Assembly: GCA_012515235.1 (NCBI GenBank)
Contig: JAAYYU010000255.1
Location: 1-64,000, forward strand
Source: Candidatus Anammoximicrobium sp.
GTDB taxonomy: Bacteria; Planctomycetota; Planctomycetia; Pirellulales; Pirellulaceae
Direction: 5' to 3'
Length of the DNA stretch: 64,000 nt
The translations under genes were made by a program, and so were the position numbers. The notes below the pieces were generated by a model. The model searched no databases. It was given only the letters and a program-made list of their open reading frames with translations, and had not been told where the DNA came from. Below are positions 19,787 to 29,040 of this stretch, piece after piece (within the stretch, counting starts at the first letter, position 1; every line of letters begins with the position of its first letter).

Positions 19787-21092
19787 ACGGTTCCCGCTTC
19801 GCCCGGCCCAGCATCGTCGTGGCGGTCGGGTCGTCCAGGATTTCTTCCGTGTTCGGGTTCCAGCGGATTGTGCGTCCCAGCGCGATCGCGATCACGCACA
19901 GGTGTCCCACGCTGGCCGACCGGTGGGCCACTTCAGCGGGCGTGATCGTCGGACGGCGGGAAATGACGCAATCGATGAAGTTGCCGATGTGGTTATTCGA
20001 GCGGTACAGGTTGATTTCGTCCGAGCCGATCGTGTCTTTCAGCAGGCTTTTGGGTTCCGCGTCAAAACCGCCGCGATCGACCCACACCCAGCCATCGGTG
20101 CCGATCCACTTCGCGCCCATCCGGTGCTGGCCTTCGGCATTCTGGACGATCAGTTTCACTCCGCTGGCATAGGTACACTCGATGCGGTACCGCGTGGCGG
20201 CGTCCCAGATGCCCGTTGGCGGGAATTCGGCGCGGATCGGATGGAACTCGACGGGTCCCGTGGTTTCCGTGCCCAATCCCCACTGGGCGATGTCGCCGTG
20301 ATGCCCGATCCAGTCCATGAGTTGTCCGCCGCCGTAGTCCATCTGCCAGCGCCAGTTCCAATGGGTGCGATCGGCCGAGTAGGGCGCCCAGGGCGCGGGG
20401 CCGCACCAGAAATCGTAGTCCATGTCCGGCGGCGGGTCGGTGAAGGGGGCGTGGCCGCCACCGCTGCCCGTGGGCAGTCCGACCTCGACCGTCTGCACTT
20501 TGCCAATGCGTCCGTTGCGGACCAGTTCGCAGGCAAAGCGGTAATTGCCCGTGGACCGTTGCCACGAGCCGGTCTGCCAGATCCGGCCGTACTGGTTCAC
20601 GGCGTCGACCATCGCGCGGCCTTCCCGCAGATCGTGGCTGAACGGTTTCTCGCCGTAGATATCCTTGCCCGACTTGGCCGACAGGATGGCCGGGATCGCG
20701 TGCCAGTGGTCGGGCGTAGCCAGCGAAATGGCGTCGATATCGTCCCGCGCGATCAGATCGCGAAAGTCCGGATACGACGCACAGTCTTGGTTGTTGTAGA
20801 CCTCGTTCACCCGCCGCTGCGTGCGTTCGGCGTGGTTCCGGTCCACGTCGCTCACCGCCGCGACTTGGCACCGGGAATCACCCAGGAATCCGCCTAGGTT
20901 GCCGTTGCCCTGGCCGCCGGTGCCGATCGCCCCGATCGTGATCCGGTTGCTGGGCGCGGGGCGTCCGTCGGCCCCCAACGCCGAGGCCGGCACGATGACC
21001 GGAAGCCCAAACACGGAACTGGCTGCCGCCGCCCCCTGCAAAAACCGCCGACGACTGAGTGAGTGTCTGAAAGTCATGCGTCTGAAAGCCAT
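19779..21092 (-). CDS. Gfo/Idh/MocA family oxidoreductase with Tat signal
   Basis: SRRRFLQGAAAASSVFGLPVIVPASALG; ITIGAIGTGGQGNGNL; GKDIYGEKPFSHDLREGRAMVDA. Confidence 0.85.
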   Translation of the reverse strand: MAFRRMTFRHSLSRRRFLQGAAAASSVFGLPVIVPASALGADGRPAPSNRITIGAIGTGGQGNGNLGGFLGDSRCQVAAVSDVDRNHAERTQRRVNEVYNNQDCASYPDFRDLIARDDIDAISLATPDHWHAIPAILSAKSGKDIYGEKPFSHDLREGRAMVDAVNQYGRIWQTGSWQRSTGNYRFACELVRNGRIGKVQTVEVGLPTGSGGGHAPFTDPPPDMDYDFWCGPAPWAPYSADRTHWNWRWQMDYGGGQLMDWIGHHGDIAQWGLGTETTGPVEFHPIRAEFPPTGIWDAATRYRIECTYASGVKLIVQNAEGQHRMGAKWIGTDGWVWVDRGGFDAEPKSLLKDTIGSDEINLYRSNNHIGNFIDCVISRRPTITPAEVAHRSASVGHLCVIAIALGRTIRWNPNTEEILDDPTATTMLGRAKREPWG

Positions 21093-21550
21093 GAGCCACG
21101 CTCCTTGTCTGGTGCTCTACGTCCGGGAGGTTTCCGAGTCGTTCTTTCTTCGCTGACCGCGGGCTGAACGTCCCGATTGTATCCCGACGGAAGAACCGCA
21201 ACAACGGACGGGATGCACGACGATACCGCTGCAAGTCGCCCCGAACAAGCCGTGGGGGAGGCCGGAAGGGGCGAGCGGACATTGAAGAATGAAAAGGGAA
21301 AGACGAACCGTGAACAACAGGAAAGGGAAGATGGAAGGGACCTGTTTCGAGGGGGCGAGTTGGAACGTTGAGCCTGGGACGCTGGGGCTGGGACATGCAA
21401 AGAATTGCAGAGCGTTGCAGGGTTCTGCAGATAGCGATGCGGGTGTCCCGAGCGGGCGACCCGCCAGACCGCCTGCCGTTTTTGCCTGAGGGCTACACGT
21501 CAGGACGGGCGGTTCGCTGTCTGGGCGGCGTCAGCGGAAGCACGCGTCTG

Positions 21551-22903
21551 TTACTGCAGCGAGTAACGATTCATCTTATAGTGCAGTGTCCGCACGCTGA
21601 TCCCCAGCAGTTGCGCGGTGCGTTCGCGATGTTGATGGCAGTTGGCCAGAGCGGCCAGAATGGCCTGTTTTTCCGCCTCTTCGACTGCTTCCTCCAGCGT
21701 GATCACCTCCGATCGCGGCACGGTGCGGAACTCCTGGGGCAGGTCTTCGGCGTGGATCGTCGGGCTTTCGACCGTCACCACCAGTCGCTCCATCAGGTTT
21801 CGCAGTTGGCGTACGTTGCCCGGCCACGGGTGATCGCACAGGACACGCATGGCGGCGGGGGCGACCCGGCGGGACGGCCCGCCGTAGCGCTGCTCGGCTT
21901 GCTGCAAGCAATGTTCAACCAGCGGCGGGATATCGTCGCGGCGTTGGCGCAGGGGCGGAATCCGCAGGGGCACCACGTTGATCCGGTAATACAGATCCTG
22001 TCGGAACCTGTTTTCGGCCGCCAATTCGTCCAGGTCCCGATTGGTGGCCGCGATCAGCCGCACGTCGATCGGAATGGAGACCTCGCCTCCCAGCCGGCGG
22101 AGTTCCCGCTGTTCCAGCAGTCGCAAGAGATCGACTTGGGTCTTCGGCGGCATTTCTCCGATTTCGTCGAGAAACAAGGTCCCCCCGTCGGCCATTTCAA
22201 ACCAGCCTGGCTTCTGGCGAGTAGCTCCGCTGTAAGCGCCTTTTTCGTAGCCGAACAATTCGCTTTCGACCAGCGTTTCGGGCAGGGCGCCGACATTGGC
22301 GGCGATGAACGGCCGGCCCTTCCGAGCGCTCAGATTATGGATCGCGCGGGCCACCAGTTCCTTGCCCGTGCCGCTTTCGCCTTGGACGAGCACCGTCACG
22401 TCGGCGTTGGCCACCTGGCGAATCCGATCGAACACGTGCTGCATGGCGGCGCTGTGCCCCACCATGTCGGGGAATTCTCCCATCGCATCCAACCGCGCCC
22501 GCAACCGCCGGTTCTCCTCAACCAGCCGGTAATGGGCAAACGCCTTGCGGACCTGCAACCGCAGCATGTTCAGGTCTACGGGCTTGGCGACGAAGTCGTG
22601 GGCTCCCAACCGCATCGCCTCGACCGCCGTCTCGATCGTGCCGTGCGCGGTGATTACCAAGACGACCGTTTCGGGGCGCGATTCCTTGATTTGGCGGAGC
22701 AGTTCCAGGCCGGACAATCGCCCCGACATTTTCAAATCGGTGATGACCACCTGCTGGTGCTGCTGCTGAAACAGGGTCCAAGCTTCTTCGGCATCCTGGG
22801 CGGTGGCCAAGTCATCGGCTTCGCCCGCGAGCCCTTTCGCCAGGCCGGCACGGATGTTCGGCTCGTCGTCGACAATCAGAATTCGAAAACCGTGCTGTGT
22901 CAT
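21551..22903 (-). CDS. Sigma-54-dependent response regulator (NtrC family)
   Basis: Receiver domain VVITDLKM; AAA+ VQGESGTGKELVARAIH; GAYSGA (GAFTGA position); C-terminal Fis-type HTH RTAQLLGISVRTLHYKMNRY. Confidence 0.93.
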   Translation of the reverse strand: MTQHGFRILIVDDEPNIRAGLAKGLAGEADDLATAQDAEEAWTLFQQQHQQVVITDLKMSGRLSGLELLRQIKESRPETVVLVITAHGTIETAVEAMRLGAHDFVAKPVDLNMLRLQVRKAFAHYRLVEENRRLRARLDAMGEFPDMVGHSAAMQHVFDRIRQVANADVTVLVQGESGTGKELVARAIHNLSARKGRPFIAANVGALPETLVESELFGYEKGAYSGATRQKPGWFEMADGGTLFLDEIGEMPPKTQVDLLRLLEQRELRRLGGEVSIPIDVRLIAATNRDLDELAAENRFRQDLYYRINVVPLRIPPLRQRRDDIPPLVEHCLQQAEQRYGGPSRRVAPAAMRVLCDHPWPGNVRQLRNLMERLVVTVESPTIHAEDLPQEFRTVPRSEVITLEEAVEEAEKQAILAALANCHQHRERTAQLLGISVRTLHYKMNRYSLQ

Positions 22904-24267
22904 GCTTCGTCTCGAGGGGGTTCCAAGGGCAAGGTGATGCGAAAGGTCGTGCCCTGGGGGCCGCTCTCAAAGCCCACCTGCCCGCCATGCTGGCCGATCA
23001 GTTTCTCGGTCAAAGCCAGTCCCATGCCTGTGCCCTGGGTCTTCGTCGAAAAGTACGGCTTGAACATTTTCTCCTGCAATTCGGCCGGGATGCCCGATCC
23101 CGTGTCGGACACCTCGACGCTCAAACGGTCCGTTTCGAGCCCGGTGCGCAGCGACAGCGTACCTCCGCCCGGCATGGCTTCCAGCGCATTGATCAACAGG
23201 TTCAAGACTGCCTGTTGAAACTTCTGGGAGTCCAGCGGCACCAGCGGCAGTTCCGTTTCCGGCCTGGAGAACTGGATTTGCACCCCTTGGTTAGCGGCTT
23301 GGGGCGAGATCAGCCGGAGCGACTCGTCCAACACGGCTGGAACGTCCAGCGGCTGCAAATGCAGGCGTTGCAGGCTGGCGAAGCTGCGGAACCCCTCCAA
23401 CACGCCGTTCAGCCGGCAGATCTCTGTTTTCAGGACGCTCAACAGATCGTCCGGCGATTCGGTCGGCGACCGCCCGCGGAGGCGTTCGTCGAGCAATTGA
23501 ATGTGCAAGCTCAAGGCAGTCAAAGGGTTTTTGAGTTCGTGATGGAGTCCCGAGGCCAGCGTTCCCAGGCTGATGAAGCGTTCCATGCGGGCCATGCGTT
23601 CCTCCAGCAGCACGCGTTCCGTGACGTCGCGGAGCAGGAACACGCAGCCCAGCGGTTGGCCGGCGGAATCGTTCAGGAAATGCGCGTCGGCCCGATAGCG
23701 CAGGGACCGGCCATCGCGATGGAGCGTCAAATCGCGGTCGCGGATCGGCAACTGCCGCTGGGCGAGTTGCTGCGACTCCTGTTCCAAGGCCAGGCCCAGC
23801 GGGCAGACCTGGGAAAGCCGCTGGCCCACGCAGTCCGAACCGATCCCCAAGAGCCGGATTGCCGCCGAGTTGACGCCGGTGATCGTGCTGTCGAGATCGC
23901 TGGTGATGACCCCCTGGTCCACGCTGGCCAGAATGTTGTAAGCCAGCGTTTTCACGTCGCGCAACGTCTGCTGGCTGGCGAAATCGCGCCGCCGGAACCA
24001 GACCAGCGTGACGGCGCAGCTGAGCAACGTGATCCAGACCACCACGGCAAACGTCATTTGGAGCAGGACTTCGCTCCGCAGGGCTTGGAGGCCCGCCGTG
24101 GCCAGCGGTTGCGGCTCGTCCGCCCACGCTCCGAGCAGCCGGTACTCGCGTGCGACCAGCAGCAACGCGCCGCTGTTGAGCAGCAACGCCAAAATCACAG
24201 CCCCCAGGACGGCGCTGGTAACCAGTTGGCCAAAGGGACGTTCGTTGGAATGTCTGACCTGAAACAC
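22900..24267 (-). CDS. Membrane PAS-domain sensor histidine kinase (NtrB-like)
   Basis: Two N-terminal TM segments, PAS, H-box GLHHELKNPLTALS, N/G boxes EVSDTGSGIPAEL, GTGMGLALTEKLI; ATGA overlap with the response regulator gene. Confidence 0.92.
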   Translation of the reverse strand: MFQVRHSNERPFGQLVTSAVLGAVILALLLNSGALLLVAREYRLLGAWADEPQPLATAGLQALRSEVLLQMTFAVVVWITLLSCAVTLVWFRRRDFASQQTLRDVKTLAYNILASVDQGVITSDLDSTITGVNSAAIRLLGIGSDCVGQRLSQVCPLGLALEQESQQLAQRQLPIRDRDLTLHRDGRSLRYRADAHFLNDSAGQPLGCVFLLRDVTERVLLEERMARMERFISLGTLASGLHHELKNPLTALSLHIQLLDERLRGRSPTESPDDLLSVLKTEICRLNGVLEGFRSFASLQRLHLQPLDVPAVLDESLRLISPQAANQGVQIQFSRPETELPLVPLDSQKFQQAVLNLLINALEAMPGGGTLSLRTGLETDRLSVEVSDTGSGIPAELQEKMFKPYFSTKTQGTGMGLALTEKLIGQHGGQVGFESGPQGTTFRITLPLEPPRDEA

Positions 24268-24542
24268 CGTCTTCTCCCTCTACCGCCGCGTTTCATGCAG
24301 CCGCACCCGGCGAAACACGACGGCCTGTAGTCTATCGCAAGCAGCCGGACGTTCCCAAGCACCCTGGAGGCCGGCTTCTTGGAAAAGCCGAGCGGCTTCC
24401 GGCGGCGGAGACTCGACGTCAACCCCGAAAGCCCGCCCGCGACGACGCCTCGAAACCCCCCTAATGATTGGGACACGCACGCCACAACGCGATCTGTCCC
24501 GTCGGCAGTTTTTTGCAGACTGCGGGAAGACGGTCGAGCGGA

Positions 24543-24597
24543 TTCCAGCGAAGCGTGCAGACCTTGCAGTTGCTCTCGCCGCACGCGAACGTTGGAA
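24543..24597. promoter_or_regulatory. Imperfect inverted repeat upstream of the sigma-54 site (possible activator-binding site)
   Basis: TTCCAgCGaaGCGTGC (24543-24558) ... GCACGCgaaCGtTGGAA (24581-24597). Confidence 0.35.
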
Positions 24598-24649
24598 AAC
24601 GGCGGAGAAGGCGGCTGTCACTGCCAAGGTTGTTCAAATAGCCGGCACA

Positions 24650-24665
24650 CGGCACGCGGCTTGCA
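24650..24665 (+). promoter_or_regulatory. Sigma-54 (-24/-12) promoter for the EIIA-Ehr operon
   Basis: CGGCACGCGGCTTGCA against consensus TGGCACGN4TTGCW; GG-N10-GC spacing exact; ~110 bp upstream of the first ORF. Confidence 0.65.
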
Positions 24666-24772
24666 AAGCCTCGATGTCGCCCGCGGATTATCTTCAGCCG
24701 CAGCAGGGTGAACGGGATCAGCGCGGGGCAGCAGCGAATCTCTCCAGTTCAGCAAGAAGGAGGCGGTGACGA

Positions 24773-25267
24773 ATGGCGGCAACCAAGGTGATCGAACGGA
24801 CTGTCGAACTGGCTCGCGTCTTTCCTCCGGAATCCGTTGTGTTCGGGCTGGACGACACTTCCAAACAGGCGGTGGTTTCCACACTGGTCCATCGTTTGGC
24901 GGCGCTGGGAAGCATCCCTCAGAAAGAAGAAGACGGGTTGGTGCGGGCGATCATGGCGCGGGAAATGCTGGGCACGACGGCGTTAGGCAACGGGGTTGCC
25001 TTTCCGCACGTCCGCACGCCGTTGACCAGCGGGCTCATCGGAGCCTTGGGGCTGGAGCCGAAGGGCATCCGTTTTGACGCCCTGGACGGCTCGCCGGTCT
25101 ACGGCGTGTTTCTGCTGTTAGCGCCGGAGAACGTGACCAAGGAGTATTTTGAGGTGTTGGGGCGGATCACGGCGATGGGCAAGGACAAGAGTCTGCGGCT
25201 GCAGCTTCGCGGCTGCCGTTCGCCCGAAGCAGTCGATTTTCTCCTCCGGCAGTTGGACGCTGAGTAG
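24773..25267 (+). CDS. PTS EIIA-like (PtsN/fructose-type) protein
   Basis: MLGTTALGNGVAFPHVRTPL retains the active-site PH motif; strong SD AAGGAGG upstream. Confidence 0.85.
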   Translation: MAATKVIERTVELARVFPPESVVFGLDDTSKQAVVSTLVHRLAALGSIPQKEEDGLVRAIMAREMLGTTALGNGVAFPHVRTPLTSGLIGALGLEPKGIRFDALDGSPVYGVFLLLAPENVTKEYFEVLGRITAMGKDKSLRLQLRGCRSPEAVDFLLRQLDAE

Positions 25268-25277
25268 GGCAATCCCG

Positions 25278-25949
25278 ATGGAACTAACCACCGCAGACGT
25301 AGCCACGCTGTTTCGTGTTTCGGCCGGCACCGTCGCACGCTGGGTTCAGGACGAAAACCTGCCCGCGTCCGAGGTCGACTCGCAGTACCGCTTCAACCGC
25401 GAAGAGCTGCTGGAGTGGGCCACGATCCACAAGCTGGCGATCCCGGCCGCCATTCTGCAGCCCGGCGGAGGCGGCCAGGCCGCTGAGCCGAGCCTGGCGG
25501 ACGCCCTGGTGCGTGGCGGCGTGGCCTATGAAGTGGCGGGAGCCGACCGCAGCGAGCTGCTGCGTGCGGCGTTGCAGGGACTGCCGCTGCCGGAGGGCAC
25601 GGATCGGGAAGCGTTGCTGAGTCTGTTTTTGGCGCGGGAGCGGCTGGGCGCGACGGCCGTGGGCGACGGAGTGGCGATCCCGCACCCGCGTTGCCCGTTG
25701 GTCCTGGGGCTGCCCCAATCGGCAGTGCGGCTGTGCTTCCTCGCCCAGGCGCACGACTTTGCCGCCCCGGACGGCAAGCCGGTGGACACGCTGTTCCTGA
25801 TGGTCTGCCGCACGGTCCACGAGCATCTGAAGCTGCTGGCCCGCCTGGCGACCGCGCTGCGCAGCGAGGCGTTTCGCGGGGTTCTGGCCCAGCGTGCTGC
25901 TCCCGCAGAAATCGTCGCTGCCCTGCGCCGGGAGGAGGCGGCGGAATGA
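25278..25949 (+). CDS. HTH (excisionase/MerR-like) DNA-binding domain fused to PTS EIIA-like domain
   Basis: MELTTADVATLFRVSAGTVARWVQDENLPASEVDSQYRFNREELLEWA then RLGATAVGDGVAIPHPRCPL (active-site His retained). Confidence 0.85.
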   Translation: MELTTADVATLFRVSAGTVARWVQDENLPASEVDSQYRFNREELLEWATIHKLAIPAAILQPGGGGQAAEPSLADALVRGGVAYEVAGADRSELLRAALQGLPLPEGTDREALLSLFLARERLGATAVGDGVAIPHPRCPLVLGLPQSAVRLCFLAQAHDFAAPDGKPVDTLFLMVCRTVHEHLKLLARLATALRSEAFRGVLAQRAAPAEIVAALRREEAAE

Positions 25950-28015
25950 GTCTCTTGCTGCTCGGACTGGGGGTCTTGATCGGCGGCGGACTGCTGGCCG
26001 TCGTCGCCGGCCGCTGGGCGCGGTCGGCCAATGCGCTGGGCGCCGCGAGCGCGGTGGCGGGCAGCGGGATTGCGGCGGTGCCCGTGGCCGGGGTCCTGGT
26101 TTCCGGCACGCCGCTGCCGGACTTCTCGTGGTCCTGGAACGTGCCGTTCGGTGCGTTCACCATCGGGCTGGATCCGCTGTCCGCATGGTTTGCCGCGGCC
26201 ATTTTGGGATTGGCGATTCTGGCGGCCGTTTATGGCGCGGGCTACCTGGCCCACCACGCCGATCGCAAGTTGCTGGGCCCGCCTTGGCTGTTCTTCAACT
26301 CCCTGGTGGCCGCGATGCTGCTGGTCGTGGCGGCGCGGCAGGGCGTGCTGTTTCTCATGGCCTGGGAGGGCATGGCCCTGACGTCTTATTTCCTCGTCAC
26401 GTTCGAAGACGAGGATTGCAGCGTGCGTGAAGCCGGCCGGATCTACCTGATCGCCTCCCACCTGGGCGCGGCCTGCTTGCTGCTGTTCTTCGCCCTGTTC
26501 GCTTCGCGCGCTTCGTCGCTGGACTTCACGGCGCTGGCAGCGGCCCGGGCCGCCGGCCGCTTGGGCGAAACGCTGGCGGGAGTCCTGTTTCTGTTGGCGC
26601 TGGTCGGGTTCGGCGCCAAAGCCGGCTTCATGCCGTTGCACGTTTGGCTTCCCGAAGCGCATCCTGCGGCGCCCAGCCACGTATCGGCCGTGATGTCCGG
26701 GGTAATGATCAAGACCGGCATCTACGGTTTGCTGCGGGCCTTGACCCTGCTCGGCCCGCCGCCGGCCTGGTGGGGCTGGGTGCTAGTCGCGATCGGCTTG
26801 AGTTCCGGCGTGCTGGGCGTGCTGTTCGCGCTGGCCCAGCACGATTTGAAGCGGCTGCTGGCGTATCACAGCGTCGAGAACATCGGCATCATTGCCCTGG
26901 GGCTGGGCGTGGGCCTGTTGGGGCTCAGCGCCGGTTCGCCCGCGCTGGCCGTGCTGGGCTTTGGCGGCGGGCTGCTGCACGTGCTCAATCACGCGATCTT
27001 CAAAGGCTTGCTCTTCCTGGGCGCGGGCGCGGTCCTGCACGGCGCGGGCACGCTGCAGCAGGATCAGTTGGGCGGTCTGTTGAAGCGCATGCCGCTGACC
27101 GGCGCCGCCTTTCTGGTTGGCGCCGCAGCGATCTGCGGGCTGCCGCCGCTGAACGGATTTGTCAGCGAGTTCTTGATCTACTTGAGCGCCTTGCAGGCAT
27201 TCCGGGAAGCCTCGCTGGCCACCTCCTCCGGAAGCGTGCTGGCCTTGGCCACGATCGGCGGCCTGGCGTTGATCGGCGGCTTGGCCGCCGCATGTTTCAC
27301 CAAGTCGCTGGGGATTGTGTTTCTGGGCGAACCGCGGACACGTTCCGCGGCCGAAGCCCATGCACCGGGTTGGCTGATGACGATCCCCATGCTGGTTCTG
27401 GCGGCCGGATGCTTGCTGGCGGCGTTGGCGGTCCGCCCGCTGTTGGCCGGGCTGACGCCCGTTCTGGCCGTAGTCCTGGACCAACCGCGGGGCGCGATCG
27501 CTCGGGGCCTCGCGGCGGCGGAGGGTCCGCTGAGCGCCGTGGTGACCGCGAGTCTGGCCGTGCTCGCGTTGATCGGCCTGCTGGCGGCGATCCGGCGGGG
27601 TCTGTTGCGGTCGCGGGAGGTGCAGGAGGGCGCGACCTGGGACTGCGGGTACGCCGCGCCGACGGCCCGCATGCAGTACACCTCGACGTCGTTCGTCCAG
27701 CCGCTGGCCGATTTTTTTGCCCCGGTGCTGCGCACCCACAAGCACGTTCACGAACCCAGCGGGCTGTTTCCCGACGCGGCTTCGGCTCGGACGCACCACG
27801 AGGACGTGTTCCTGAGCGGCCTGTTTTCGCGATCCTACCGCGGGCTCAGTTGGCTCCTGTCCCGGCTGCACTGGCTGCAGCACGGGCGGCTGAATCTGTA
27901 TGTGCTGTACATCGCCTTGACGCTGGTGATCCTGCTGGCCTGGCAGTTTGGACTGGGCGAGTGGTTCGACCAGTGTGCGGCGTGGTTGGCGGCCCGTCCA
28001 ACGAGGTTGTTCTAG
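25946..28015 (+). CDS. HyfB-like proton-translocating antiporter-type subunit of Ehr/group-4-hydrogenase-like complex
   Basis: Multi-TM; GFGAKAGFMPLHVWLPEAHPAAPSHVSAVMSGVMIKTGIYG, AYHSVENIGI; ATGA overlap with the upstream HTH-EIIA gene. Confidence 0.9.
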   Translation: MSLLLLGLGVLIGGGLLAVVAGRWARSANALGAASAVAGSGIAAVPVAGVLVSGTPLPDFSWSWNVPFGAFTIGLDPLSAWFAAAILGLAILAAVYGAGYLAHHADRKLLGPPWLFFNSLVAAMLLVVAARQGVLFLMAWEGMALTSYFLVTFEDEDCSVREAGRIYLIASHLGAACLLLFFALFASRASSLDFTALAAARAAGRLGETLAGVLFLLALVGFGAKAGFMPLHVWLPEAHPAAPSHVSAVMSGVMIKTGIYGLLRALTLLGPPPAWWGWVLVAIGLSSGVLGVLFALAQHDLKRLLAYHSVENIGIIALGLGVGLLGLSAGSPALAVLGFGGGLLHVLNHAIFKGLLFLGAGAVLHGAGTLQQDQLGGLLKRMPLTGAAFLVGAAAICGLPPLNGFVSEFLIYLSALQAFREASLATSSGSVLALATIGGLALIGGLAAACFTKSLGIVFLGEPRTRSAAEAHAPGWLMTIPMLVLAAGCLLAALAVRPLLAGLTPVLAVVLDQPRGAIARGLAAAEGPLSAVVTASLAVLALIGLLAAIRRGLLRSREVQEGATWDCGYAAPTARMQYTSTSFVQPLADFFAPVLRTHKHVHEPSGLFPDAASARTHHEDVFLSGLFSRSYRGLSWLLSRLHWLQHGRLNLYVLYIALTLVILLAWQFGLGEWFDQCAAWLAARPTRLF

Positions 28016-28029
28016 CCCGGAGTCGCACC

Positions 28030-28965
28030 GTGTCCCACGCGAACGAGTTTTCCAGTTTTTTTCCAGCGGTCTTTGCATTGCTGCTGGCGCCGCTGCTGCT
28101 GGGCGTGATCAACCGCACGAAGGCGGCCTTTGGGGGGCGCTGTGGGCCGCCGCTGCTGCAGCCCTACTACGATCTCCGCAAGCTGCTTGGCAAAGGCGCG
28201 GTGTACAGCCGCACCACGTCGTGGGTTTTTCGGGCCGGCCCCATCGTGGCGCTGGCCGCGACGGTCGCGGCGGTGCTGCTGGTGCCGTTCGGCCCTTGCG
28301 GCGCGCCGCTCCACTTTGCCGGCGACCTGGTGCTGTTCGCCTACCTGTTCGGCCTGGCGCGGTTCTTTACCGTCGCGGCGGCGTTGGACACGGGTTCGGC
28401 GTTTGAGGGGATGGGGGCCAGTCGCGAGGTCTTCTTCTCGGCCTTGGCGGAGCCCGCGCTGCTGTTGGGCCTGGTGGCCGTGGCCAAGGCGACGATCGGC
28501 GGGGCCGGCGGGTTCGAACTCACGGGATTGCACCAGCACGTCAGCGGCGCGCTGTGGCTCGACGCCGGACTGGTGTTGTTGTTCGTGGCGGTGGCCTTGT
28601 TCCTCGTCCTGCTGGCCGAATGCTCGCGGATCCCGGTCGACGATCCCAACACGCACTTGGAGCTGACCATGATTCACGAGGTCATGGTGCTGGACCACGG
28701 CGGCCCGGATCTGGCCTATATCGTGTACGGAGCGGCGCTCAAGTTGTGGCTCTTGTCGGCCCTGGTCGTCAGCGTGGTGGTGCCCCGCGCGCCGCACCCC
28801 TGGCTGGACCTGGGCGTTTCGCTGGCGAGCGTCTTTGGTCTGGCCGTCGTGATCGGCGTCGTCGAATCGAGCATGGCGCGGTTGCGGCTGACGCGCGTTC
28901 CCCAATTGCTGGTCGGGGCCGCGGTGCTGGCCGTCCTGGCCCTGGTGCTGGAGTCGCACACATGA
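28030..28965 (+). CDS. HyfC/NuoH-like membrane subunit
   Basis: GGRCGPPLLQPYYDLRKLLGKGAVYSRTTSWVFRAGP, ECSRIPVDDPNTHLELTMIHE; GTG start. Confidence 0.9.
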   Translation: MSHANEFSSFFPAVFALLLAPLLLGVINRTKAAFGGRCGPPLLQPYYDLRKLLGKGAVYSRTTSWVFRAGPIVALAATVAAVLLVPFGPCGAPLHFAGDLVLFAYLFGLARFFTVAAALDTGSAFEGMGASREVFFSALAEPALLLGLVAVAKATIGGAGGFELTGLHQHVSGALWLDAGLVLLFVAVALFLVLLAECSRIPVDDPNTHLELTMIHEVMVLDHGGPDLAYIVYGAALKLWLLSALVVSVVVPRAPHPWLDLGVSLASVFGLAVVIGVVESSMARLRLTRVPQLLVGAAVLAVLALVLESHT

Positions 28966-29003
28966 GCCGGCTCGCGGCCGGAGCCGCAAACGTCTAACCC
29001 GCA

Positions 29004-29021
29004 GCCGCCGGCGCCGGCGGC
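29004..29021. other. 18-bp perfect palindrome in the HyfC-HyfE intercistronic gap
   Basis: GCCGCCGGCGCCGGCGGC, plus a weaker upstream CGGCTC...GAGCCG stem. Confidence 0.8.
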
Positions 29022-29040
29022 AGAACAAGGAACCAAGCAC

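Noticed and set aside
17589-20897. 1102-aa plus-strand ORF opposite the HEAT-repeat and Gfo/Idh genes
   Set aside because: Spans two convincing minus-strand genes; low-complexity Arg/Gln-rich translation typical of antisense GC-rich frames.
24464-24769. 101-aa ORF in the intergenic region before the EIIA gene
   Set aside because: Overlaps the sigma-54 element and palindrome, has no clear SD or domain, and is Arg/Ala-rich; treated as regulatory DNA.
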